From NCBI GenBank assembly GCA_020633955.1, contig JACKCP010000004.1:124001-188000 (forward strand): a stretch of 64,000 nt of DNA. Direction: 5' to 3'. The position numbers and the translations under genes were made by a program. Below, piece by piece: positions 45,640 to 54,223 of the stretch. This stretch comes from Desulfobacteraceae bacterium (lineage in GTDB: Bacteria; Desulfobacterota; Desulfobacteria; Desulfobacterales; JACKCP01). The notes beneath the pieces are model-generated. The model did no database searches. It was not told the origin of the DNA and was given only the letters and a program-made list of their open reading frames with translations. Position 1 is the first letter of the stretch, and the number at the start of each line of letters is the position of its first letter.

Positions 45640-48042
45640 ATGGCAAAATATTTTATCCTGATTTTATTCTTTGTTTTTTGTATTCCAGGCTCAGGCCATT
45701 CAGAAAAGGTGAAAATAATTGTGGGAGGAGATCATAATTACCGGCCTTACGAATTTCTGGATAATGGAAAGCCTTCAGGGTTTAATGTGGAACTTCTGAA
45801 TGAGGCTGCAAAGCTTGCCGGATATGATGTTGTTTTTCAGCTTAAGGAATGGGACAAGACTGTAAGTGAGCTTGAATCTGGTGAAATTGATGCAATTACC
45901 GGAATGTTTTATTCTGAGGAAAGAAGTCTCAAGTTTGATTTTTCTCTTCCATATGTACTTGTTTCTGCGGGAATTTTTACAAAAAAAAATTCACCGGTAA
46001 ACAGTCTGGAAGATATTGAAGGGCTTAGAATAGGTGTCCAGAAAAAGGACATAATGCATGATTATGCCATAGCAAATTATAAGACTTCGCAAATTAAAAC
46101 AGGCGATGATCCAATAGATGCAATCAGGCTTCTCAAGAAAAATGAAGTTGATGTAGTTCTTCTTTCTTCAAAGATTCAGGGTGCATACTATATTTATAAA
46201 AATAAAATCAGAGATTTAAAGTATTCAAACGTTGATCTTCCAGCACTGAGGTATTGTTTTGCCGTAAAAAAAGGTAATACAAAGCTTATAGAAAAGCTCA
46301 ATGAAAGCCTCTTTATTTTAAATACAAACGGAACCTATAACCGATTGTATGAAAAATGGTTTGGAAAGTACGAAAGAAGAGATATCTATAAAGATATTGC
46401 TGGTTATATTGCCGCAGCAGCCTTGATTTTTATGTTTCTTTTCGGAGTTGGTATTATCTGGAACTATAGTCTCAGAAGAAAAGTTAAAGATAAAACAAAT
46501 GAACTTTCCGATGAAATTCAAAAAAGAATAAAGGCTGAGGAAAATCTTGAAATTATCCTTGAATCCATTGGTGATGGAGTTATGACAATTGATGGGGACA
46601 AGAAAATCATGTGGCTTAATACCTCGGCCGAATCTTTGCTCAGCCTTAAAAAGGAAAATGTAAGGGGACGGTATTATTTTGAATGCATCAGGATAAAAAA
46701 TATTTATGGCAGACAAATAGATCTAAGAGTTGATCTTATCCTTGAAAAAGGCCAGAAAAGATCCCTGGAAGAGCCTTTTATTATTGAGTCGGAATCTGGT
46801 GAGGAATTTGTTGTTTCAGGTTCAGGGTCACCTATAAAGGACAAAAACGGAAAAATCACAGGAGGAGTTTTTGTAATACGGGATATTACAAGGGAGTATG
46901 AGCTTGAAAAACAGCTTCAGCATTCCCAGAAAATGGATGCTCTTGGAAGGCTTGCAGGCGGTGTTGCCCATGATTTCAATAATATGCTCAGTGCCATAAT
47001 GGGGGTTGCTGAAATATTAGAGATCAAGCTTGAGGCAGATGATGAAAACCGTACATTAACCGGAATTTTAAAGCAGGCATGCGAAAGGGCGTCGGATCTT
47101 ACTTCAAAACTTCTTTCCTTTTCAAGAAAATCTCCCATAGAAATGAAAAAAGAATCTTTTCACAATGTTGTAGAAAATGCATGCTCAATTTTACGGCATG
47201 GTATATCTCCAGACATTAAATTTGTTTTAAAACTCAATGCTGAAAATCATTTTGCCATGCTTAACAGTGCAAGAATGGAAAATGTCATTATCAACCTTGG
47301 ATTAAATGCAAGGGATGCCATGCCTGAGGGAGGTACTATCTTAATTGAGACATCAAACATATTTCTTGATGAATCCTATTGCAGTGCAAGCCCCTTTGAA
47401 ATTTTACCCGGGGAATACATTTACGCATCCATTACAGACACAGGTACCGGAATGTCCATAGGTCTTCAGAAAAAAATTTTCGAGCCTTTTTTTACAACTA
47501 AGGAAAAAGGAACAGGACTTGGACTTTCATCTGTATATGGAGTTATTCAGCAGCATCAGGGAGCAATAAATGTTTACAGCGAAGAAGATACCGGTACAAG
47601 CTTTCATTTCTATATTCCTGTCGAAAAAAACACTTCAGGGCCGGAAATCCCCAAAAAAAATATAAAGTCCAGGCCAGGCCAATCTGCCCTTGTTCTTGTA
47701 ATTGATGATGAGGAAATGATAAGAACCCTGGCTTCAAACATACTTGAAAAAAACGGATACAGGGTTATTACGGCTGAGAATGGAACTCAGGGGGTTGAAA
47801 AGTACAGGGAAAATCATGAAAAAATTGATGCCGTAATACTTGATATGATAATGCCTGAAATGGATGGAAGTAAGTGTCTTGAAGAAATTATTGCAATAAA
47901 TGAAAATGCAAAGGTAATTATTGCTTCAGGTTTTTACAAAAATTCCACCCAGGCCTCACTTCTTGGCAAGGGTGCAAGCTGCTTTATAAAAAAACCCTAT
48001 TCATCAAGGGAGCTTTTAGATAAACTTGAGGAAATTCTCTAG
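45640..48042 (+). CDS. Hybrid histidine kinase with fused solute-binding sensor domain
   Basis: The 800-residue protein has a signal or first membrane segment (residues 4-20), a family-3 solute-binding domain (about 23-245, GDHNYRPYEFLDNGKPSGFN) facing the periplasm, a membrane helix near 255-277, one PAS domain (about 300-415), and HisKA with GRLAGGVAHDFNNMLSA (histidine near 441). An ATP-binding domain with GTGMS and GTGLGLSSVYG and a receiver (about 685-800) with VILDMIMPEMDG follow. It should sense an amino-acid-like ligand directly. No partner regulator is adjacent. Confidence 0.93.
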   Translation: MAKYFILILFFVFCIPGSGHSEKVKIIVGGDHNYRPYEFLDNGKPSGFNVELLNEAAKLAGYDVVFQLKEWDKTVSELESGEIDAITGMFYSEERSLKFDFSLPYVLVSAGIFTKKNSPVNSLEDIEGLRIGVQKKDIMHDYAIANYKTSQIKTGDDPIDAIRLLKKNEVDVVLLSSKIQGAYYIYKNKIRDLKYSNVDLPALRYCFAVKKGNTKLIEKLNESLFILNTNGTYNRLYEKWFGKYERRDIYKDIAGYIAAAALIFMFLFGVGIIWNYSLRRKVKDKTNELSDEIQKRIKAEENLEIILESIGDGVMTIDGDKKIMWLNTSAESLLSLKKENVRGRYYFECIRIKNIYGRQIDLRVDLILEKGQKRSLEEPFIIESESGEEFVVSGSGSPIKDKNGKITGGVFVIRDITREYELEKQLQHSQKMDALGRLAGGVAHDFNNMLSAIMGVAEILEIKLEADDENRTLTGILKQACERASDLTSKLLSFSRKSPIEMKKESFHNVVENACSILRHGISPDIKFVLKLNAENHFAMLNSARMENVIINLGLNARDAMPEGGTILIETSNIFLDESYCSASPFEILPGEYIYASITDTGTGMSIGLQKKIFEPFFTTKEKGTGLGLSSVYGVIQQHQGAINVYSEEDTGTSFHFYIPVEKNTSGPEIPKKNIKSRPGQSALVLVIDDEEMIRTLASNILEKNGYRVITAENGTQGVEKYRENHEKIDAVILDMIMPEMDGSKCLEEIIAINENAKVIIASGFYKNSTQASLLGKGASCFIKKPYSSRELLDKLEEIL

Positions 48043-48067
48043 TTTTCATATTGGTAATATTTTTAAA

Positions 48068-48210
48068 TAGTGACTGGTCTAAAACGAGAATTTTTTATTC
48101 AGTTACGGAAGATTAAAAGTTTAACCTTCAGGGTACATTGAGTATTTTGAGAATTAAATTTTGAATCTGACGCAGAAATGGAAAAAAAGGCCGTTTTCGT
48201 TCAGCAACTA
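48068..48210 (+). repeat. Long intergenic repeat family (R2), copy 4
   Basis: This is the clearest copy. The left end TAGTGACTGGTCTAAAACG is loosely the inverse of the right end CGTTTTCGTTCAGCAACTA. TTTAACCTTCAGGGTAC at 48120-48136 and the core at 48143-48170 are shared. It stops 27 bases before the next gene. Confidence 0.65.
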
Positions 48211-48237
48211 AATAAGATTTCGAGGTTTGTTTAACTT

Positions 48238-49200
48238 ATGTTTTTACTAAATAACTTTTTTAACAATATTCTTCCAAAAACCTATTCCATAAGTTTTGAT
48301 CTTTTTAAAATAATGATTCCAATGACAATTTTGACAAAAATTCTTGAATATTTCGGAGCAGTTGAGTTTACAGGTAAAATTCTTTCCCCTCTCATGGGCT
48401 TGATGGGGCTTGACGGGCAGCTCGGGCTTGTATGGGCTGCTTCAATGATAACAAATATTTATGGTGGATTGAGTGTTTTTGCAGCAATCTATCCGGGGCT
48501 TCAGGTAAATTCATGTGATATAACAGTCCTTTCACTGATTATTCTTGTTGCACATTCTTTTCCTGTTGAACTTGGCATTGCAAAAAAGGCGGGGGCAAAA
48601 ATTTTTCCCATGTTTTTGCTGAGATTTGTGTCTGCTGTTATTATGGGCATTGTTCTGGCTTTTATTCTAAATTATTTTAATTTTCTGCAGGAACCTGCGT
48701 CACCACTCTGGAGTCTGGAAGTTACAGCTTCAAAAACTTTTTTGGGAGAGATTTTATCCCAGGCAGTTGGTTTACTATATATTTTTTTAATAATACTTTC
48801 CCTTGTTTTTCTTATGGATATTTTAGAGAAATTAAAATTCATGGGCTGGCTTACAAAAAAAATCATGTTTTTTATTTCTCCACTTGGAATTGGAGAAAAG
48901 GCAGGATTTATGGCAGTCACAGGATTTACTCTTGGAATAAGCTATGGAGGGGGGCTCATAATAAATGAAGCAAAATCTGGTGCTTTAAGCCAGAGAGAAA
49001 TATTTTTTTCTCTTTCATTGATGGGACTTTCCCATGGAATGATAGAAGATACTCTTTTAATGGCTGCAATAGGGGGAAGTCTTTGGGGAATTCTTCTGGC
49101 AAGGATTTTATTTTCCTTTGTATTTATCTGGATTATGGTAAAAATTTTTGAGGGTATTACAGATAAAAAATTCAATCTTGTTTTTATGGAAAGTGAATAA
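48238..49200 (+). CDS. Nucleoside-recognition (Gate) domain membrane protein
   Basis: The 320-residue integral membrane protein has about eight helices. Two Gate-like repeats are seen, one around FGAVEFTGKILSPLMGLMG and one around KKIMFFISPLGIGEKAGF, the pattern of SpmA/SpmB and YjiH-type proteins. Transport is assumed for the family but the substrate is unknown. It is monocistronic, with an R2 copy upstream and a terminator downstream. Confidence 0.75.
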   Translation: MFLLNNFFNNILPKTYSISFDLFKIMIPMTILTKILEYFGAVEFTGKILSPLMGLMGLDGQLGLVWAASMITNIYGGLSVFAAIYPGLQVNSCDITVLSLIILVAHSFPVELGIAKKAGAKIFPMFLLRFVSAVIMGIVLAFILNYFNFLQEPASPLWSLEVTASKTFLGEILSQAVGLLYIFLIILSLVFLMDILEKLKFMGWLTKKIMFFISPLGIGEKAGFMAVTGFTLGISYGGGLIINEAKSGALSQREIFFSLSLMGLSHGMIEDTLLMAAIGGSLWGILLARILFSFVFIWIMVKIFEGITDKKFNLVFMESE

Positions 49201-49203
49201 AAA

Positions 49204-49241
49204 AATCCGGGCCTTTCAAAATCTGCCCGGATTAATTTTTT
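49204..49241 (+). terminator. Rho-independent terminator
   Basis: AATCCGGGC pairs with GCCCGGATT around 12 bases, followed by AATTTTTT. Confidence 0.85.
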
Positions 49242-49318
49242 AGAAGCGGAAATAATTTATTATGTCTATTTTGTCGCGAGATGCAAAATTTAACTCTCAA
49301 ATTGTTCTGAGACTAAAA

Positions 49319-49564
49319 TCATGACTGCCCGGGAATTGTGTATGTTGTGCAGCTTCCGGTTGAGCAGTTCCTTTCCTTGACAGATGGTGACTGGCCCGGG
49401 CCGCCTCCTGAACTGGATACAGAAATGCTTCCTGAACTCAAAACCCTTTCAAATGAAGATGAACCGCATTTTGAGCATTTTATTTCATCATCTTCGTTTC
49501 CGCTTACAATAATTACTTCAAATATTTCTTTGCATTCAAGACATCTGAATTCATAAATAGGCAT
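49319..49564 (-). CDS. FmdB-family zinc-ribbon protein
   Basis: The 81-residue protein begins MPIYEFRCLECKEIFEV, with a second CxxC in KCSKCGSSSFERV, the FmdB/YflT-like zinc ribbon. The tail is rich in serine and glycine and contains two extra cysteines (RNCSTGSC). It is suspected to be a regulatory or adaptor protein; no function is established. It lies 102 bases downstream of recN on the same strand. Confidence 0.88.
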   Translation of the reverse strand: MPIYEFRCLECKEIFEVIIVSGNEDDEIKCSKCGSSSFERVLSSGSISVSSSGGGPGQSPSVKERNCSTGSCTTYTIPGQS

Positions 49565-49666
49565 TAAGATTCTCCTTATATTTTTAAATATCTTACAAAC
49601 ACCTTAGGTCATATTAATTTATGGTTAAAGATTCAATGATTTTTTACAGACCTTTAAGTCTTTTGA

Positions 49667-51337
49667 TTATAAGGCTCCCTGCTCAATCATTTCCTTTGCA
49701 TTTTCCAGTGCTTTGTCAGATATTTTTTCACCGGAAATCATTCTTGCTATTTCTGTTATGCGGTCCGTGGGAGAGAGTTTTGTGATGGAGGTTTTTGTTC
49801 TTTTATCAAAAAAATTTTTTTCAATATAAAAATGATGGTCTCCAAATTTTGCAATCTGGGGAAGATGAGTAATGCAGATAACCTGTGCGGACTTTGAGAG
49901 TTTCTTTATTTTTTCACCTGTCTTGTCGGCTGCCTTGCCTCCTATTCCCGCATCTGCTTCATCAAAGATTATGGTTGATACATTATCGTTTTGAGCAGTT
50001 GCAGATTTAATTGCCAGAACAAGCCTTGAAAGCTCTCCGCCTGAGGCTGTCTCTGAAATTGGCTTTGGATCTTCACCCGGGTTTGGTGAAATAAGAAGTT
50101 TTAAAAAATCAATCCCTGTTTCATTTTTAAATTCAAAACCGGAACTCAGTTCTGCAAAAAAATTAGCGTGGGGCATTTCAAGTTCTCTTATGGAGAGGGT
50201 AATTTCATTTTCAAGCTTTTTTGCAGAGGATTGTCTTTTTAAGCTTAGTTTTTGTGCTGATTCAAAGAAAAGTTTTTCTTTTTTTTCAAGTTCATTTTCA
50301 TATTCCAGAATCTGAGATTCTGTATTTTCATAGCTTGAGGACTTGAGGGATATTTCATGGTAAAAACTGTTTATCTCATCAATTGTTCTGCCGTACTTGT
50401 GTTTTAATTTTGTAATAAGGTCAAGTCTTTCTGTTACAGCAGCAAGTTTTTCCTCATCCGTATCAATTCCCTGTGCATAATATTCAAGTGATTTCCCAAG
50501 GTCTTCAACTTCGGCATAAATTGATTGAATCTGGGTTAAATATTTTTTAAATTCATGGTCAATTGCAGATGCAAGTTCAAGTTCTTTTCTGATTGAAGAT
50601 ACAGTGTCTGAAACAGAGCCGTTTTCAAGATATAAGACTGATGAAGCCTTTAATGAAGTTTCAATAAGAAACCTGGCATTTTTGAGTTTTTTTAACTCTT
50701 CTTCAAGTTTTGTGTCCTCCTCAGGGTCTTCAAGAGATGCATTTTCGATTTCCATTTTTTGAAAGGATATAAGCTCAAGCTCTTTTTCCATTGCAGTTTT
50801 TTGTGATTTAAGTGACTTTAGTTTTTCCCTCAGTTCTTTAATCTCATGGAAAATTATTTCAATCTGTTCTCTCTGGCTGTTCAGGTCTGCAAAGTTGTCA
50901 AGAAAATAGATATTGTTTTTTTCGTCAAGGAGTACCTGATGCTCGTGCTGTCCTGATACAGATGCAAGGTTTTTTGTTATTTCATTTAAAATTTGTGCTG
51001 TTGCAAGTCTTTGATTTATGTATATTTTATGCCGGTTGTTTCTAGCTATGATTCTTCTGATTATAAGACCTTCCTCAGGATTGAAATCATTTTCCTTCAT
51101 TTTTATCCAGGCCGGCGAATTTTCTTCTATTGAAAAAAAAGCCTCGACTTCCGCACTTTCTTCTCCGGTTCTTATTGCTTTTGCATTTGCACGGTCTCCA
51201 AGAATCAGGTTTATTGCATTGATTATAATGGATTTACCTGCACCTGTTTCACCGGTAAGTATGTTCAGTCCGTTTTCAAACTTAATTCTTATATCATCAA
51301 TTACAGCAAGATTTTTTATGGAGATTTCTGAGATCAT
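49667..51337 (-). CDS. recN: DNA repair protein RecN
   Basis: The 556-residue SMC-like ATPase of double-strand break repair has an N-terminal GETGAGKSIIINAINLILG Walker A, a long coiled-coil middle (about 165-370) and C-terminal SGGELSRLVLAIKSATA plus IIFDEADAGIGGKAA. The length is normal. It diverges from the ferritin-like gene. No clear LexA box was found by eye. Confidence 0.96.
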   Translation of the reverse strand: MISEISIKNLAVIDDIRIKFENGLNILTGETGAGKSIIINAINLILGDRANAKAIRTGEESAEVEAFFSIEENSPAWIKMKENDFNPEEGLIIRRIIARNNRHKIYINQRLATAQILNEITKNLASVSGQHEHQVLLDEKNNIYFLDNFADLNSQREQIEIIFHEIKELREKLKSLKSQKTAMEKELELISFQKMEIENASLEDPEEDTKLEEELKKLKNARFLIETSLKASSVLYLENGSVSDTVSSIRKELELASAIDHEFKKYLTQIQSIYAEVEDLGKSLEYYAQGIDTDEEKLAAVTERLDLITKLKHKYGRTIDEINSFYHEISLKSSSYENTESQILEYENELEKKEKLFFESAQKLSLKRQSSAKKLENEITLSIRELEMPHANFFAELSSGFEFKNETGIDFLKLLISPNPGEDPKPISETASGGELSRLVLAIKSATAQNDNVSTIIFDEADAGIGGKAADKTGEKIKKLSKSAQVICITHLPQIAKFGDHHFYIEKNFFDKRTKTSITKLSPTDRITEIARMISGEKISDKALENAKEMIEQGAL

Positions 51338-51411
51338 AATGGTCTGAATTTCCTGAATTAAAAGTTGATCTTTTGTCTATGCCACAACACAACTTCTTTG
51401 TAAAGATTGAG

Positions 51412-51449
51412 ATATATTCTTGAATATATCCTTTCTTGGTGTTAATAGG
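51412..51449 (+). promoter_or_regulatory. Promoter with overlapping 20-bp palindrome, ferritin-like gene
   Basis: GATATATTCTTGAATATATC at 51412-51431 is a perfect palindrome. It overlaps a -35 TTGAAT (51421-51426), and TAATAG (51444-51449) follows after 17 bases. A redox or iron regulator of the Fur/PerR type would suit the gene, but the sequence is not a canonical box. Confidence 0.5.
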
Positions 51450-51515
51450 GTTTATAGCATAAATCTATAGACAATTTATTTGTAAATTTTAATCAAATAT
51501 CGGAGGGAATTTAAC

Positions 51516-51995
51516 ATGGCGGCATATGATTTCAGTGCAAATGAAATTTTTGAAATGGCTATTGAGATTGAAGTTAAAGGACAGGAATTTTATAAAAAGG
51601 CTGCAGCTGATGCTGAAAATGAAGAACTGAAAAAAATTCTTCTAGATCTTGCTGATATGGAAGTAGACCATGAAGAAACATTCAAGCAGATGAAAAGTGA
51701 TCTTAAAATTTCTGAAAAGGAATCAAATGTTTTTGATCCTGAAAATGAAGCTGCTGCATATCTCAAGGCTCTTGCTGATACAAAGGTTTTCTATGAAAAG
51801 GAAATTGATACAAAATCAGTAAAAGAAGTAATGAAGGCTGCAGTTACAGCTGAAAAGGATTCAATTGTTTTTTATCTTGGAATGAAAGGTCTTGTTCCTG
51901 AGAAAAAAGGCCAGGATAAGCTTGATAAAATCATAAGTGAAGAAATGTCTCACATAAGAATAATTACAAGCAAGCTTATGCCATACGTCAAGTAA
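51516..51995 (+). CDS. Rubrerythrin-type ferritin-like diiron protein
   Basis: The 159-residue four-helix protein has diiron ligands in IEIEVKGQEFYKKAA, EVDHEETF, AVTAEKDSIVFYLG and EEMSHIRI (two ExxH pairs). It lacks the rubredoxin domain of full rubrerythrin. The likely role is peroxide reduction or iron handling. The ribosome site GGAGGG is strong. It is a single gene with a strong terminator. Confidence 0.88.
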   Translation: MAAYDFSANEIFEMAIEIEVKGQEFYKKAAADAENEELKKILLDLADMEVDHEETFKQMKSDLKISEKESNVFDPENEAAAYLKALADTKVFYEKEIDTKSVKEVMKAAVTAEKDSIVFYLGMKGLVPEKKGQDKLDKIISEEMSHIRIITSKLMPYVK

Positions 51996-52039
51996 TTATT
52001 GTCAGCAGAAAGTCCCTTTTCGTTTGACATTTAAATATT

Positions 52040-52069
52040 ATCGGGCAGGGTGGAATTACCCTGCCCGAT
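52040..52069. terminator. Bidirectional terminator
   Basis: A perfect 12-bp stem, ATCGGGCAGGGT with ACCCTGCCCGAT, has a 6-base loop. It lies between convergent genes. Confidence 0.85.
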
Positions 52070-52091
52070 TTATAAGGAAAGGGGTGGAAGT

Positions 52092-52451
52092 TTAATTCAA
52101 AATCTCGTTTTTAAGCCATTTTTTCAATTCATTTGTTAGGGAATAAACCCCTTTATTGTGTCCCACTTCTTTCAGGAATTTTTCCTTGTCTTCACCTTCA
52201 AGAGGGATTTCAATAAGTTCTTTGGCATCTTCTGTAGATCTTTTAATAAGATAAATTTTTGGGGGATCGTCCCATGTATTTACCACAAAATAATATGATA
52301 CATCGTGTTTTCCTCTTATAACGTATGGAACTCCTCCCGGTTTCCAGCTGCCTCCCCACTCAAGATAAAGTCCTACTGCATCTTCATGGGTAAGCTCCCA
52401 GTCTATCTGATTTACTATATTTAGATTCTTTTTCAGTTCTTCTAAAGTCAT
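52092..52451 (-). CDS. DVU0772-family protein
   Basis: The 119-residue soluble protein has NIVNQIDWELTHEDAVGLYL, EWGGSWKPGG and SYYFVVNTWDDPPKIYLI, which I recall from the DVU0772 family found in sulfate-reducing bacteria. The function is unknown. It has a good GGAGA ribosome site and appears monocistronic. Its presence supports a Desulfobacterota or Desulfovibrio-related origin. Confidence 0.65.
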   Translation of the reverse strand: MTLEELKKNLNIVNQIDWELTHEDAVGLYLEWGGSWKPGGVPYVIRGKHDVSYYFVVNTWDDPPKIYLIKRSTEDAKELIEIPLEGEDKEKFLKEVGHNKGVYSLTNELKKWLKNEILN

Positions 52452-52546
52452 GGCATCTCCTTGTGATCTTTTTATTAACCTTGACTTTTACAATGCAATA
52501 GTGATGCCATGGGTAAAAATGCCTTAATTGGTATGTCTCATTTGTA

Positions 52547-52578
52547 TTGTTCTTGTCTGTTCAATAATGTATGATACA
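52547..52578 (+). promoter_or_regulatory. Candidate promoter and operator of the rubrerythrin operon
   Basis: TTGTTC (52547-52552) and TATGAT (52570-52575) are 17 bases apart. The palindrome TGTATGATACA (52568-52578) covers the -10. Nearby direct repeats ATGTCTCATTTG and ATGTCTCACTTG (about 52533 and 52582) could be regulator sites. Confidence 0.45.
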
Positions 52579-52705
52579 AAAATGTCTCACTTGCGATACA
52601 TTTTTCAGTTTAAGAACTCTTGATAGATCAGGTTTTGAAGTGTTTTCATGCTTTGGCACATTATTTGTATAGTGTTAGCAATTTTAAAAAAACCGGAGGA
52701 AGTCG

Positions 52706-52936
52706 GTGAAGCCTGAAAACAAAAACATTCTAAAGGTTCTTGAGCTTGCCAGGGAAATGGTGAATACTGCCGAAGAGGGCGATATCCACAGAAAAGATAC
52801 TGGATGCGGCATATTGTTTGGTGTACTCAGGGATTATGGGTATAAGCTTTTGAGTCTTGCAGAAGAAGAAATTGAAAAACATTTTCTGAAAGGTTCATGG
52901 GATGGTGAGCGGATAGATTTTAAGGACAACCACTGA
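52706..52936 (+). CDS. Small hypothetical protein, first gene of rubrerythrin operon
   Basis: The start is GTG with GGAGGA five bases ahead. The 76-residue protein (DIHRKDTGCGILFGVLRDYG, then a charged helix AEEEIEKHF) has one cysteine and no membrane segment. I do not recognise a family with confidence. It lies 61 bases before rubrerythrin, so it is likely part of the oxygen-defence transcript. Confidence 0.7.
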   Translation: MKPENKNILKVLELAREMVNTAEEGDIHRKDTGCGILFGVLRDYGYKLLSLAEEEIEKHFLKGSWDGERIDFKDNH

Positions 52937-52997
52937 CTTGTTTAAATCTTAAATTTATTTAAAAAATTCAACAACAAATTTCAATGGAGGGAATTTC

Positions 52998-53573
52998 ATG
53001 GCATCAGTAAAAGGTACAAAAACAGAAAAAAATCTTTTGACAGCATTTGCAGGTGAATCACAGGCAAGAAACAGATATACCTATTTTGCAGGAGCAGCAA
53101 GAAAAGAAGGATATGTTCAGATTGCAGACATTTTTGAAGAAACAGCAAATCAGGAAAAAGAGCATGCAAAGAGATTTTTCAAGTTTCTTGAGGGAGGCAT
53201 GGCCGAAGTACAGTGGTCCTTTCCAGCCGGCGAGATAAAGTCCACAAAAGAAAATCTTATTGCAGCTGCAGACGGTGAACATGAAGAACATTCAGATATG
53301 TATCCAGCTTATGCAAAAATCGCAAGAGAAGAAGGTTTTGAAGCAATAGCCATTGTGTTTGAAAAAATTTCAATAGCAGAAAAACAGCATGAAAAGCGTT
53401 TCCGTACACTGGCTGAAAATATTGAAAAAGGCATTGTTTTTAAAAGAAATGAAAAGGTTACCTGGAGATGCAGGAACTGCGGATATCTTCATGATGGTGA
53501 AGAAGCTCCTGGAATGTGTCCTGCATGCGCACACCCACAGGCTCATTTTGAACTTCTTGGCGAAAATTATTAA
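52998..53573 (+). CDS. rbr: Rubrerythrin
   Basis: The 191-residue peroxidase reduces hydrogen peroxide using NAD(P)H-derived electrons. The N-terminal diiron four-helix domain has GESQARNRYTYFA, EETANQEKEHAKRFF and EKISIAEKQHEKRF. The C-terminal rubredoxin domain has WRCRNCGYLHDG and CPACAHPQAHF with four iron-binding cysteines. It is followed after 24 bases by the superoxide reductase gene, whose product makes the peroxide that rubrerythrin removes. Confidence 0.96.
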   Translation: MASVKGTKTEKNLLTAFAGESQARNRYTYFAGAARKEGYVQIADIFEETANQEKEHAKRFFKFLEGGMAEVQWSFPAGEIKSTKENLIAAADGEHEEHSDMYPAYAKIAREEGFEAIAIVFEKISIAEKQHEKRFRTLAENIEKGIVFKRNEKVTWRCRNCGYLHDGEEAPGMCPACAHPQAHFELLGENY

Positions 53574-53597
53574 TAAAGGTTTAAGGGACTCGTTATC

Positions 53598-53981
53598 ATG
53601 GCTGAAAAAATGGAAGTTTATAAATGCATTGTATGTACAAATATTGTTGAGGTTCTAAGAGGCGGCAAGGGAGAACTTGTCTGCTGCGGAAAACCAATGA
53701 AGAACATGAAGGAAAATACTGAAGATGCTGCAAATGAAAAGCATGTTCCTGTTGTCGAAAAGCTTGATGGAAAAGTCAAGGTCACAGTAGGAAGCACTCT
53801 TCATCCAATGGAAGACAAGCATTATATTGAATGGATTCAGGTAATAACTGAAGATGGAACTTCTTACAGAAAATACCTTGAACCAGGGCAAAATCCATCT
53901 GCTGAATTTCCTGTATCTGCCGATAAAATAATTGCAAGAGAATATTGTAATCTTCACGGTATGTGGAAATTTGAGTCTTAA
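53598..53981 (+). CDS. dfx: Desulfoferrodoxin (two-iron superoxide reductase)
   Basis: The 127-residue enzyme reduces superoxide to peroxide without making oxygen. Centre I has cysteines C10, C13, C29 and C30 (CIVC, CCGKP). The catalytic centre II has H49, H69, H75, C117 and H120, with the functional E47-K48 pair. It is the standard anaerobe enzyme of Desulfo-type bacteria. It is encoded between rubrerythrin and a rubredoxin-like protein, the probable electron donor. Confidence 0.96.
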   Translation: MAEKMEVYKCIVCTNIVEVLRGGKGELVCCGKPMKNMKENTEDAANEKHVPVVEKLDGKVKVTVGSTLHPMEDKHYIEWIQVITEDGTSYRKYLEPGQNPSAEFPVSADKIIAREYCNLHGMWKFES

Positions 53982-53986
53982 ATAAA

Positions 53987-54016
53987 TTAAAGGCAGGAGA
54001 AATCCTGCCTTTTTAA
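53987..54016 (+). terminator. Intrinsic terminator or attenuator after the superoxide reductase
   Basis: AAAGGCAGGA pairs with TCCTGCCTTT around GAAA, followed by TTAATT. The rubredoxin-like gene lies only 40 bases further, so partial readthrough is likely. Confidence 0.75.
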
Positions 54017-54055
54017 TTGTAAGTCCCGTGGTAACCATAAAAAAGGAGATCAAAA

Positions 54056-54223
54056 ATGGCAAATTGGAAATGCACCAACTGCGGATATCAGCTTGAAGCT
54101 GAAATGCCGCCTGAAACATGTCCTTCATGCAAGCAGAAATGCGAATTTGTAGACAACACATGTTATACTCCTGATTGTCACTGGGAAGGAAAAGACGATA
54201 GAATAGGACACAATAAAAAATAA
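54056..54223 (+). CDS. Small rubredoxin-like protein
   Basis: A 55-residue frame starts at an ATG with AAGGAG nine bases ahead. The product reads MANWKCTNCGYQLEAEMPPE at its start, then CPSC. C6, C9, C22 and C25 fit a rubredoxin-type or zinc-ribbon site. Three more cysteines follow at 29, 36 and 41 (KCEF, TCYTPDC), which ordinary rubredoxins lack. It follows dfx after 74 bases. A role as electron carrier to superoxide reductase or rubrerythrin is plausible but unproven. Confidence 0.85.
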   Translation: MANWKCTNCGYQLEAEMPPETCPSCKQKCEFVDNTCYTPDCHWEGKDDRIGHNKK

